DNA of 64,000 nt from Acidobacteriota bacterium. Lineage in GTDB: Bacteria > Acidobacteriota > Terriglobia > Acidiferrales > UBA7541. Shown here piece by piece: positions 8,160 through 16,261 of the stretch. Both the position numbers and the translations under genes were made by a program. The stretch is taken from the NCBI GenBank assembly GCA_013289825.1, contig JABCZF010000015.1:37596-101595 (forward strand). The letters run 5' to 3'. Below the pieces are notes generated by a model. That model saw only the letters and a program-made list of their open reading frames with translations, made no database searches and was not told the origin of the DNA. Each line of letters starts with the position of its first letter. The stretch's first letter is position 1.

Positions 8160-9497
8160 CTACTCATAGCGGAGAGCTTCGACGGGATCGAGGCGGGCAG
8201 CCTTCCAGGCGGGGTAGACGCCGAAGACAATGCCGATTAGGGCGCAAAGGACAAGCGCGGTGATGATCCAGAAGAGAGAGAGGGCGGCGGGGAAGTGAGC
8301 GCCGTAGTGGAGGAGCAGGCTGATTCCTGAGCCGAAGGTGACGCCGATCACGCCGCCGATGGCGCTTAGGGTTACGGCTTCGATAAGGAATTGGATGAGG
8401 ATGTTGCTGCGCTTTGCGCCGATGGCCTTGCGGACGCCGATTTCGCGGGTTCGCTCGGTTACGGAAACCAGCATGATGTTCATTACGCCGATGCCGCCGA
8501 CGATCAGGCCGACGGAAGCTACTGCGAACATCAGGATAAAAATCAGGCCACTGATTTTTTGCCAGAGATCGAGAAAATAGTCGGGAGTGAAGATCGCGAA
8601 ATCGTCGGGCTTGTCATTGGGCAGGCGGCGCTTGCGGCGGAGCAGGTCGCGCATTTCGTCGACGGCTTGCGTGACGTTGTTGGGATCGGCGGCTTTCGCG
8701 AAGATGACGTAGTCCTTCTTGTTGGGATAGAGCTTGCGCAGGGTGGTTACCGGCATGTAGGCGGAATTGTCTTCAGGGTTGGAGCCGCCGGAGATGCCTT
8801 GGCGTTGTTTTTGGAGGGTGCCGATTACCGTGAAAAGCTGGCCGTCGATAGTGACTTCCTGGCCGATGCTATCGGTGACGGATTCGGGGAAGAGCGTGCG
8901 CGCGGTGTCGTAGCCGAGGAGGACTACCGGGGCGCGATGCTCCGCGTCGGTGTCGTTGAAAAAGCGGCCTTGCTCGATTTTCAGATCGAAGATTTCGCCG
9001 ATGGATGGCTGGTTGCCTTGCAAGATCACGTTTTTCGCGCGGTACACGCCGTGGCGAACGTCCGCGGTGCCAGAGCCGAATTCTGGTTGAAAAATGCGCA
9101 TGGAGGCGGAGGCGGCTTTGATATGGGGAAGTCTGGCGATGTCCTCCGCCCATTCCGGCTGGAGTTCTTTGCGGGTGAACCATTCGCTGGGCGGGCGAGA
9201 GAGAGAAGCCCAGGGGAAGCGGTAGGCGATGATGGTGTCGGAGCCCAGTTCGCGGATGCCGCCGAGGACGTTGTCATTGAGGCCGTTGATTACGGCGGTG
9301 ACCGTGATAACCGTGGTGATGCCGATGACGATGCCGAGGATTGTTAGGGCCGAGCGTAGGGAGTTTTTACGGAGGGTGTCGAGGGCTAGCAAGATTTCGT
9401 CGCGGAATTTCAGCGCGGTTTGCTTGCCGCCTAACAAGCGCAGGGGTAGCACGGGTGTATGCGTGCGCGGTAGTGCTTTTCCTAGCGTTGCCATCAT
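8160..9497 (-). CDS. MacB/FtsX-like ABC transporter permease
   Basis: 445 residues with the MacB permease layout: an N-terminal membrane helix (about 45-70, LRSALTILGIVIGITTVITV), a large periplasmic MacB-type core domain, then three C-terminal FtsX helices, the loop SVTERTREIGVRKAIGA, and the terminal PAWKAARLDPVEALRYE. Such permeases need a cytoplasmic ATPase and act in macrolide, lipoprotein or peptide export by mechanotransmission. No ATPase gene lies near. It follows the second permease gene at 9548-10789 on the same strand with a gap of about 50 bases, so the two may form a heterodimer. Confidence 0.9.
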   Translation of the reverse strand: MMATLGKALPRTHTPVLPLRLLGGKQTALKFRDEILLALDTLRKNSLRSALTILGIVIGITTVITVTAVINGLNDNVLGGIRELGSDTIIAYRFPWASLSRPPSEWFTRKELQPEWAEDIARLPHIKAASASMRIFQPEFGSGTADVRHGVYRAKNVILQGNQPSIGEIFDLKIEQGRFFNDTDAEHRAPVVLLGYDTARTLFPESVTDSIGQEVTIDGQLFTVIGTLQKQRQGISGGSNPEDNSAYMPVTTLRKLYPNKKDYVIFAKAADPNNVTQAVDEMRDLLRRKRRLPNDKPDDFAIFTPDYFLDLWQKISGLIFILMFAVASVGLIVGGIGVMNIMLVSVTERTREIGVRKAIGAKRSNILIQFLIEAVTLSAIGGVIGVTFGSGISLLLHYGAHFPAALSLFWIITALVLCALIGIVFGVYPAWKAARLDPVEALRYE

Positions 9498-9547
9498 ATC
9501 TATGCCACTTTTGCTTCAGCCCAGCGGGCTGGGGCAAACCTCTTTTA

Positions 9548-10789
9548 TCATTCCGATCTTAACGCTACAACCGGATCCAGTCGCGCGGCTTTCGACGCGG
9601 GATAGGTTCCGAAAAATAAGCCGACACTCAATGCCACCAGCAGGCCGCCGATTACGGACCAGAGTTGGACAGCGCTGGGCAGCGGCGAGACGATCGACAC
9701 AAGTTGCGCGGTAAGCACGCCGAAGAGGACGCCTAGCGCGCCGCCGAAGAGCGAGATGGTGGAGGATTCGATTAGGAATTGGCGCAGGATGTCTCCGCTG
9801 CGGGCGCCCAGAGCTTTGCGCAAGCCGATTTCGCGGGTGCGCTCCGTTACCGAGACTAGCATGATATTCATGATAACGATGCCGCCGACGAGAAGCGAAA
9901 TCGAGGCAATCGCGATGGTTACCAGAAAGAAGCTGCTGCTAATGTCCTTCCAGAGAGATAAGAAGGAGTCGCTGGTTTCAATGGCGAAGTCGTCTTTCGT
10001 GCCGTAGCCGAGATGACGCCGGCCACGCATGATTTGGCGCACTTCGTCGACGCTTTCCTGAATGGTAGTGGCTGATCCTGCGCGGGAGGTGATGCGCAGC
10101 GAGTCGTTTTGCGTGCCGTATTCTTTATTATAGGTGGTTAGCGGAAGGATGATCCAATTGTCGAGCGAGGTGCCCAGGGCGGAGCCTTCTTTTTTGCCGA
10201 CGCCGATGACTTGGCAGGGGATATTGCGCCAGCGCACTTCTTTTCCGATAGGGTCCATGCCGGGCAGCAGGTTTTCGACGAGGTCATTGCCGATGACGCA
10301 TACCGGGGCGGCTTGCTGGAGGTCTGTCTCGGTTATGTGGCGGCCGGCGACCAGATCGACGTCGTAGAGCTCGGGCATCTGGGGCGTCCAGGCGCGGAGG
10401 TTGGTGTCTTTCAGAGAATTCAGGCCGCTCTTGACCTCCAGACGGCCGCCCAGGGAGGCCCCGATTTCCTTGCAGGATTTGCAGAGTTCGCGGACGGATT
10501 GGTAGTCGTCGTAAGTGATGCGCTTGCGCTTTTGAAATTCGAGGTAGTCGTCGACATTGGTGATGATGGAGGGCGTTTTGGCTACTCCAAAGACATCCGC
10601 GCCGAGACGGAAGACCCGGGTAGCAACGTACTGGTTGGCGCCATTAATTAGGCTAACGACGGCGATCACCGCGGCTACACCGATGACGACTCCTATGAGC
10701 GTCAGGACACTGCGCAACTTGTGCGCCCAGAGGCTGCCCGCGGCAATAGCCACGGCTTCCTTGAAGTTCATTGTAGTCGCTGGGGCCAT
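9548..10789 (-). CDS. MacB/FtsX-like ABC transporter permease
   Basis: 413 residues with the same layout as its downstream neighbour: N-terminal helix (LRSVLTLIGVVIGVAAVIAV), periplasmic MacB core domain, three C-terminal membrane helices, TERTREIGLRKALGA, and an end reading PASKAARLDPVVALRSE. The periplasmic part contains two close cysteines (ELCKSCKE). Two starts are possible, at 10789 and at an ATG at 10771, and neither has a strong ribosome site. Together with the gene at 8160 it forms an ATPase-less permease pair, like the pair at 41550-44157. Confidence 0.9.
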   Translation of the reverse strand: MAPATTMNFKEAVAIAAGSLWAHKLRSVLTLIGVVIGVAAVIAVVSLINGANQYVATRVFRLGADVFGVAKTPSIITNVDDYLEFQKRKRITYDDYQSVRELCKSCKEIGASLGGRLEVKSGLNSLKDTNLRAWTPQMPELYDVDLVAGRHITETDLQQAAPVCVIGNDLVENLLPGMDPIGKEVRWRNIPCQVIGVGKKEGSALGTSLDNWIILPLTTYNKEYGTQNDSLRITSRAGSATTIQESVDEVRQIMRGRRHLGYGTKDDFAIETSDSFLSLWKDISSSFFLVTIAIASISLLVGGIVIMNIMLVSVTERTREIGLRKALGARSGDILRQFLIESSTISLFGGALGVLFGVLTAQLVSIVSPLPSAVQLWSVIGGLLVALSVGLFFGTYPASKAARLDPVVALRSE

Positions 10790-10925
10790 CGGGGGTCTTG
10801 TCTTAGTATACGTGCGGGGAGCTGGTTAAGTATCGGTCACCGGGGCCTTCGAGCCAAGGTAAAAAAAGGGTGTCGATAAAGGGCCGCAAAGGAGGGAGTC
10901 GAAGAAAGGGGGCTAAAAAGAGGGT

Positions 10926-10955
10926 CGGGAATCCGGAGTGGGTTCCGGATTCCCG
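10926..10955 (-). terminator. Rho-independent terminator candidate
   Basis: A perfect 12-bp stem with a 6-base loop (left arm begins CGGGAATCC, right arm ends GGATTCCCG). It lies about 30 bases after the stop of the minus-strand gene at 10987. On the minus strand it is followed by ACCC and then a CTCTTTTTAG run. The T-run starts a few bases late, so its strength is uncertain. Confidence 0.6.
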
Positions 10956-10986
10956 GGGGGGTTCGAGGGTTAAGGCGGGGTATGGA

Positions 10987-11424
10987 TCAGCGGTTGGTAC
11001 GGGGAAGGCCTGCGACTAGCGTGACTTGACTCGGCTCACTCGCGATCTGCGCCATTTCGTTTTCTCGTGCGGACTTCAAGAGTCGCCGTCCGCGGGAATT
11101 ACCTGCGGTCCAGACTTCGGAGAGGAAATAGCGATCGCCGTAGCGGTTGAAAATCATTTTTGATTCGGTCTGCATCTCGGTCTTGGCAACTGAGTTGGTG
11201 TTCATAAACGCCGACGCGGCAGCATCTTGGCGGTCAAGTAAGAGCAGGGTTCGCTCGGGACCCGCAACTTTGATCGAATACTCGCCGGCGGGAAGCTTCC
11301 TATTGCCGGCCAGGAAGTCGAAGGGGATATTGACGACCAACAGCTCCTGCGCCTGTGCCACGCGGGTGGATGCCATAGCGGTCAGGGCCATCAAGGCGGC
11401 CATAACCAAAGCTCGCTTTTTCAT
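10987..11424 (-). CDS. Small secreted beta-rich protein, acidobacterial type
   Basis: 145 residues with a Sec signal peptide (cleavage near VAQA-QE at about 25). The mature part starts with VNIPFDFLAGNRKLPAGEY, a pattern I associate with a family of short secreted proteins that is abundant in Acidobacteria. AAGGAGTGTCCC before the ATG supports the start. No cysteines or catalytic motif are seen in the mature part. It is followed by a hairpin terminator, so it is probably monocistronic. Function unknown. Confidence 0.7.
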   Translation of the reverse strand: MKKRALVMAALMALTAMASTRVAQAQELLVVNIPFDFLAGNRKLPAGEYSIKVAGPERTLLLLDRQDAAASAFMNTNSVAKTEMQTESKMIFNRYGDRYFLSEVWTAGNSRGRRLLKSARENEMAQIASEPSQVTLVAGLPRTNR

Positions 11425-11682
11425 GGGACACTCCTTATTTCTTGTTCGCTGACGGCGTCCAAGCCGAACTGCTTGCCGCTTGGTTCGTTAGCGGGTCAGC
11501 TTCCGAACATGGTGTGCACTTTCGCGCAATCCTCGGCGCAGCACAATGCACGGGGTGTGAACTCCAGGGCCACTGTGGGTGAACAAGTAAGTGAGCGGAA
11601 ATAGGGGAGTTAAGCGCGGACTGACGCGGTCGCGATTCGCAAAAGGAGTGGTATAGTCTCGGGGTCACGGGGAAATTTCGAG

Positions 11683-12429
11683 ATGCCTAAGGCTGCTCGC
11701 TCGGCGCATGTTACGCGGTTTGATGTGTTTGAGGTGGATTTGCGCGCCGAGGAACTGTATAAGGCTGGGCGCAAGATAAAGTTACAAGTCCAGCCGTTTC
11801 ATGTGCTGGCCATCTTGCTCGAGCGGCCTGGGGAAGTTGTTACGCGGGAGGAGTTGCAGAAACGTTTGTGGCCGGCGGACACCTTTGTGGATTTCGATCA
11901 TAGCCTGAATACCGCGATCAAGAAACTGCGCCAGGCCCTGTGCGATGACAAGAAGAAGCCGCGTTTTGTGGAGACCCTGCCTAAGCGTGGGTACAGGTTT
12001 CTGGTTGCCGTGAAAAGGCCCGCGGCGGGCTCCGCCGCCCGGGAGACACCGGTTGCTGCGCCCGCCAGTGCCAAGGAAGCAGCTGCGTCTAGGTGGGTGG
12101 GGCGCGTGGCAGAGATTTGCTGCGAGCACGGAGTTTCCTTCTCCGTGGTGGCCATTGATGAATCGGCCGCTGCGGAAAGACAAAGACTCGATGCCGCAAA
12201 TGATGATGTAGGGCTGTCGCTCTTGATTGCTTCGCAGCGGCTGATCATGTTGCCGGCAGGGACGCCGGTGAGGATTATCGAGGTTCAGCAGGCGCATGCG
12301 CGCTGCCACGCGCGAGTTTTGGAGGGCGAGCACTATGGCAAAACGGCTTTGCTGCCGCTGAAATTGCTTGCGGAATCCCAAGAGCTTGCTTCCGTTCGCG
12401 GGCCGCGGCAGTGGAACCTGGTCAGCTAG
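11683..12429 (+). CDS. OmpR/CadC-type winged-helix DNA-binding protein with an unknown C-terminal domain
   Basis: 248 residues. The N-terminal part (about 10-110) is an OmpR/PhoB-type winged helix: RKIKLQVQPFHVLAILLERPGEVVTREEL, then the recognition region LNTAIKKLRQAL, then the wing ending ETLPKRGYRF. After an alanine- and proline-rich linker comes a second domain of about 110 residues (from WVGRVAEICCEHG) that has no membrane helix, TPR or TolB repeats, unlike most acidobacterial proteins of this class. The ligand is unknown. No receiver domain is present, so control by phosphorylation is unlikely. It is divergent from the secreted-protein gene at 10987. Confidence 0.82.
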   Translation: MPKAARSAHVTRFDVFEVDLRAEELYKAGRKIKLQVQPFHVLAILLERPGEVVTREELQKRLWPADTFVDFDHSLNTAIKKLRQALCDDKKKPRFVETLPKRGYRFLVAVKRPAAGSAARETPVAAPASAKEAAASRWVGRVAEICCEHGVSFSVVAIDESAAAERQRLDAANDDVGLSLLIASQRLIMLPAGTPVRIIEVQQAHARCHARVLEGEHYGKTALLPLKLLAESQELASVRGPRQWNLVS

Positions 12430-12439
12430 CTTTGGACCT

Positions 12440-13123
12440 TCAGCTCGGGTGGCGAATGCGTTCGGCCAGTGCCCGGGCGCGTTGGCGGCCAATCTCGACG
12501 AAGCGGGAATCGCTGGCGATTTGGTCGAGCGTGGGCAGGGCGCGCTGCGGTTCGGGCAGAAGTTTGTGGTTCAGATCGGTTTCGAATTGCAAGAGAGCGT
12601 CGTTGATGCCGAGGCGGTCGTACTTCATGCGGCGCTCCAGCAGGGTGACCAATTCCTGCTGGCGGGCCAAGCCTTCGAAGATTTGCATCAACTGAGTTGC
12701 CGCTGAATTCAACGTGTAGTTGAATTTTGTTTCGTGGCTCTCCGAGCCTTTTTCCCAGCGGAAGGACTTTTCGCCTAGATTGGCGATCCTGCGGTGGACG
12801 TCCAGATCCTGCCCCTGAAAATTCTTCAGCTGGGCGGCCAGTTCGAACATTTTTTCGCGCAATGGGGTGCCTACTTCAAAGGGCACGGCTCCGGGGTCTT
12901 CTTCAAGCTGGCGGATTTCGAAGGTGGCAGCATCGGAATCGTCGTGGACGATGATCTCGATGAATTCCGGCGAGCTGGATTTGAAAATGCGGCGATAGGA
13001 GAGCTTTGCGTGGGCCGCGGCTGGAGACGGCGCTGTTCGAGACGCGGCTGCTGCTGCGGGCGAACCGAGGAGCATGCTGGCGAGCGATGCCCACAGAACG
13101 AACCGCTGAAGAAGAGTCTTCAT
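12440..13123 (-). CDS. Secreted protein of unknown function, downstream of ruvC
   Basis: About 227 residues. An ATG at 13123 gives a good signal peptide (LLQRFVLWASLASMLLGSPAAA). The mature protein is charged and helical with a segment EFIEIIVHDDSDAATFEIRQLEED near the start. No family is recognised. The gene begins 7 bases after the ruvC stop, so it is probably co-transcribed with ruvC, although a secreted product has no obvious link with Holliday-junction cleavage. A longer in-frame start at 13240 would overlap ruvC and is less likely. Confidence 0.65.
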   Translation of the reverse strand: MKTLLQRFVLWASLASMLLGSPAAAAASRTAPSPAAAHAKLSYRRIFKSSSPEFIEIIVHDDSDAATFEIRQLEEDPGAVPFEVGTPLREKMFELAAQLKNFQGQDLDVHRRIANLGEKSFRWEKGSESHETKFNYTLNSAATQLMQIFEGLARQQELVTLLERRMKYDRLGINDALLQFETDLNHKLLPEPQRALPTLDQIASDSRFVEIGRQRARALAERIRHPS

Positions 13124-13130
13124 CGTGAGG

Positions 13131-13781
13131 TTACGATGCGCGGCGCATGTTGTGAGTTGCGCCGCCGCGTGGGACTGGCGCCCTTGCCGCGCGGGGCTGA
13201 GCTTGCAACTTGCTAGAGGCGGACATGTCCGGAAGTCCAAAGCGCTGGCGAGCTTGTTGGCCCTGCAGATGGCACAAAGCCACGGCTAACGCATCCGCGG
13301 CGTCAGCAGGTTCCGGAGTTTCGGTCATCTGCAAGAGTGCGCGGACCATCAATTGCATTTGCTTTTTGTCCGCCTGGCCATAACCGGTCACAGAGGCTTT
13401 CACTTCGCGCGGCGAATAACTGTGAACCGCGACGCCACGCTGCGCCGCCGCCAAGAGCACCACGCCGCGGACCTCCGCGAGCCGCAAGGCGGTTCTCATA
13501 TTCAGAGCAGTGAAGACCGATTCCACGGCGAGGGCGTCCGGTGAAAACTCGTCCATTAGTCTGCAAAGCAGCGCGTGGACATCCTGAAGCACGGCGCCGA
13601 GGCACTCTTTCTGTCGTTTGGGTGCGACTTTCAGTGCACCATAATGAAGCATACGGCAGCGGCGGCCGTCGCTCTCGATGATTCCATAGCCGGTGGGGCC
13701 TGCCGATGCCGGGTCCACGCCCAGCACACGGAAACAGCCGTTCCTGGCGGTAGGGCTTGCGGCTGGGCTTCGAGCTTTCAT
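13131..13781 (-). CDS. ruvC: Crossover junction endodeoxyribonuclease RuvC
   Basis: About 216 residues. RuvC cuts Holliday junctions symmetrically in the RuvABC resolvasome. The acidic catalytic residues are present: Asp23 in LGVDPA, Glu87 in AVESVF, and Asp160 and Asp163 in EPADAADALAVALCH. The protein carries about 15 extra residues before the usual start and a 35-residue basic tail. The ATG at 13781 is chosen because the region upstream to 13859 has no RuvC similarity. It lies about 170 bases downstream of yebC, the usual gene neighbour. Confidence 0.95.
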   Translation of the reverse strand: MKARSPAASPTARNGCFRVLGVDPASAGPTGYGIIESDGRRCRMLHYGALKVAPKRQKECLGAVLQDVHALLCRLMDEFSPDALAVESVFTALNMRTALRLAEVRGVVLLAAAQRGVAVHSYSPREVKASVTGYGQADKKQMQLMVRALLQMTETPEPADAADALAVALCHLQGQQARQRFGLPDMSASSKLQAQPRAARAPVPRGGATHNMRRAS

Positions 13782-13950
13782 CGACCTAAGTCTACGGCGT
13801 TCGCTGTGTCCCTGCCAGAGCTTTGTCGGCGGGTTTCCTGGCAAAAGGAAAACGGCCATCCCGATACGCCGGAATGACCGTCACAGAGTGATCACAAAGT
13901 GAGCCAGACATGGCTGTCTGTCTCTTTCCATTTTAAACCAGCTCCAACCG

Positions 13951-14706
13951 TTAATTCGCTCCAACCGCCGCCTGAATCTCCGACTCATCGATGTCAAAAT
14001 TTGCGTATACGTGCTGAACGTCGTCGTGTTCTTCGAGCGCTTCAATGAGCCGGACCATTTGCGTGGCCTGCGGGCCGGTGAGCTTGATGTAATTCTGCGG
14101 CACCATGCTGATTTCCGCCGAAGTTGGCGTAATGCCTGCTTTGACCAGTGCTTCTTTTACTTTTTCGAGAGCTTCTGGTGGCGTCACGACGTACCAGCCG
14201 GAGCCATCATCCTTTAAATCATCCGCGCCTGCCTCGAGAACAATGTCCATCATTTTGTCTTCGGTAGCGGCTTCCTTTGGTACCACGATTTCGCCCTTGC
14301 GGTGGAACATCCAGCCTACCGCGCCCGTCTCAGCGAGGTTTCCGCCGTTCTTACTGATCAGGTGGCGAAATTCGCCGACGATGCGGTTGCGGTTCGTGGT
14401 AACGGCTGAGATCAGCATACCGACGCCGCCCGGGCCGTAGCCTTCGAAAGTGACTTCTTCATATTGTTCGCCTTCGAGCTGTCCCGTGCCTCGCAGGATG
14501 GCGCGCTCGATATTTTCGTTCGGCATATTTTCGTTTTTGCCGGCGAGGATGGCGGTGCGCAAACGGGGGTTCGAGTTGGGATCGCCGCCGCCGATTCGGG
14601 CGGCGATGGTGATTTCGCGGATCACTCGAGTGAAGACGCGACCGCGCTTCGCGTCGGTGGCCGCCTTCTTGTGTTTAATGGTGGCCCATTTTGAATGCCC
14701 AGACAT
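13951..14706 (-). CDS. yebC: YebC/PmpR family protein (TACO1-type)
   Basis: 251 residues, full length for the family. The hallmark N-terminus MSGHSKWATIKHKKA is followed by the three-domain fold with GKNENMPNENIERAI and an acidic C-terminus. The family was described as DNA-binding regulators, and more recent work links it to translation of proline-rich stretches. AGAGGATCTGTC precedes the ATG. The order yebC then ruvC is widely conserved in bacteria. Cytoplasmic. Confidence 0.96.
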   Translation of the reverse strand: MSGHSKWATIKHKKAATDAKRGRVFTRVIREITIAARIGGGDPNSNPRLRTAILAGKNENMPNENIERAILRGTGQLEGEQYEEVTFEGYGPGGVGMLISAVTTNRNRIVGEFRHLISKNGGNLAETGAVGWMFHRKGEIVVPKEAATEDKMMDIVLEAGADDLKDDGSGWYVVTPPEALEKVKEALVKAGITPTSAEISMVPQNYIKLTGPQATQMVRLIEALEEHDDVQHVYANFDIDESEIQAAVGAN

Positions 14707-14769
14707 GACAGATCCTCTTTTTTGCGTGCTCCCGGCCCGGCGGGATCCACGTTGAGTGAAATTTCGTGC

Positions 14770-14840
14770 GACCGCGCGCCACGTAAGTGGCGGTTAGGCG
14801 ACGCGACCCCGCAAGGCGGGGCTTTACTGTGCGGAGACTT
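14770..14840. other. Two adjacent GC-rich hairpins in the yebC / glycosyltransferase gap
   Basis: In the 286-base divergent gap, a CGCCAC-GTAA-GTGGCG hairpin (14777-14792, GNRA loop) is followed 14 bases later by a CCCCGC-AAG-GCGGGG hairpin (14807-14821) and CTTTACTG. They could be part of a leader or small RNA, or be an untranslated region of yebC. A TATACT at 14908-14913 may be the -10 box of the glycosyltransferase operon. Tentative. Confidence 0.3.
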
Positions 14841-14992
14841 AGGGTATACCGCAAACCCCTGCGGAACTGCGCCAGTTTAGCACAGCCTTCGCGTGCGCGA
14901 AACCGGGTATACTCGCTGCCGGGGCACCTCTTTGCGCTGGAACCGTTTGCCTAGTTTCGCCGAGTTCTGCGTCCAAACGGTACGGTCCTGCC

Positions 14993-16261
14993 ATGGCTGA
15001 GCGCCGTTACCGCGTCCTGGCTGTGGCCGCCCACCCGGTCCAATACATGGCGCCGATTTTGCGGCGGATGGCCGCTCATTCTGGGTTTGATTTGCACGTC
15101 GCCTACTGCAGCCTTCGCGGGGCGGAAGCTGCGCATGACCCGGAGTTTGCGGCCACCGTCGCGTGGGATGTTCCTCTGCTGGATGGCTATTCGTGGACGC
15201 ATGTGCCGAACCGCGGCTCGGGAGAGGAATCGTTCTTTGGGCTGCGCAATCCGGGACTGTCTAAGCTGATTCGCGAGGGGCATTACGACGCCGTGCTTTG
15301 TTTCGTCGGATACGTTCGCGCTACGTTTTGGATAGCTTGCCGCGCCGCCAAGTCTTCAAACACCGCCTTTCTTTTTGGCACGGACACAAACACGCTTGCT
15401 CCGCGCGACGGCCGCAGGTGGAAGAGCACGGTCAAGAAAATTCTGTGGCCGCGGCTTTTCCGTCTTGCCGATCAGGTGATTGTTCCGTCCTCCGGGGCGC
15501 GGGACCTCATGGTGTCTCTTGGCCTGCCTGCGGAACGCGTCACGCTCACGCCTTACAGCGTGGATAACGATTGGTGGATGAGGCAATCCGCGGCGGTGGA
15601 CCGTTCCGCCGTGCGAGCTTCCTGGGGAGCCGCGACTTCGGACGCCGTAGTGCTCTTTTGTGCGAAGCTGCAGCCTTGGAAGCGGCCCGGTGATCTTCTT
15701 CGCGCCTTCGCGGAGGCTAATCTTCGGGACGCACTGCTGGTCATTGCCGGCGAAGGACCTCTTCGCTCTGAGCTTCGCTCGCAGGCTGCCGCTTTGGGCA
15801 TTGCGTCGCGCGTCCGCTTTCTCGGCTTCGTGAATCAATCGCAGCTTCCCGCCGTGTATACTTCCGCCGATCTGATGGTGCTTCCCTCGGAATATGAACC
15901 GTTCGCCGTGGTTGTGAACGAAGCGATGTGTTGCGGTTGTCCGGTGGCGGCCAGCGACCACGTTGGCGCGGCTCGCGATCTCGTTGCGCCGGTCCGGAAG
16001 GAATTTGTTTTTCGCTGCGGCGATGTGGCCGCACTGGCCATTCTGTTGAGGGATGCGCTTGGCGATCGCGTGCGCCTCGCCTCGCTCGGGAGTACTGCCG
16101 TCGCGCACATGCGTACGTGGTCGCCGGAGAGAAATATCGCCGCGACGTTCGCGGCCATGGAAATCGCAGTCGCCCGCAGAGGCCGGCGGCCGAAGGTAGC
16201 CGTTGCTGATTCTTCTGCCGCTCACACTTCGCCTCCCGCTTCGCAAAAATTCCGCGAATGA
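14993..16261 (+). CDS. Glycosyltransferase family 4 protein
   Basis: 422 residues with a GT-B fold. The N-terminal domain begins with VLAVAAHPVQYMAPILRRMA. The C-terminal GT4 nucleotide-sugar domain shows CAKLQPWKRPGDLLRAF and the signature EPFAVVVNEAMCCGCPVAASDHVG. Retaining enzymes of this family build lipopolysaccharide or exopolysaccharide from nucleotide sugars at the inner face of the membrane. Its stop overlaps the next start (ATGA, 16258-16261), so the two transferases are translationally coupled. The donor and acceptor sugars are unknown. Confidence 0.9.
   Translation: MAERRYRVLAVAAHPVQYMAPILRRMAAHSGFDLHVAYCSLRGAEAAHDPEFAATVAWDVPLLDGYSWTHVPNRGSGEESFFGLRNPGLSKLIREGHYDAVLCFVGYVRATFWIACRAAKSSNTAFLFGTDTNTLAPRDGRRWKSTVKKILWPRLFRLADQVIVPSSGARDLMVSLGLPAERVTLTPYSVDNDWWMRQSAAVDRSAVRASWGAATSDAVVLFCAKLQPWKRPGDLLRAFAEANLRDALLVIAGEGPLRSELRSQAAALGIASRVRFLGFVNQSQLPAVYTSADLMVLPSEYEPFAVVVNEAMCCGCPVAASDHVGAARDLVAPVRKEFVFRCGDVAALAILLRDALGDRVRLASLGSTAVAHMRTWSPERNIAATFAAMEIAVARRGRRPKVAVADSSAAHTSPPASQKFRE

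Noticed and set aside
10961..10980. GGTTCGA-like segment as a tRNA T-arm.
   Set aside because: No acceptor or anticodon arm can be folded around it; the same holds for TTCGAA near 47510 and 29350.
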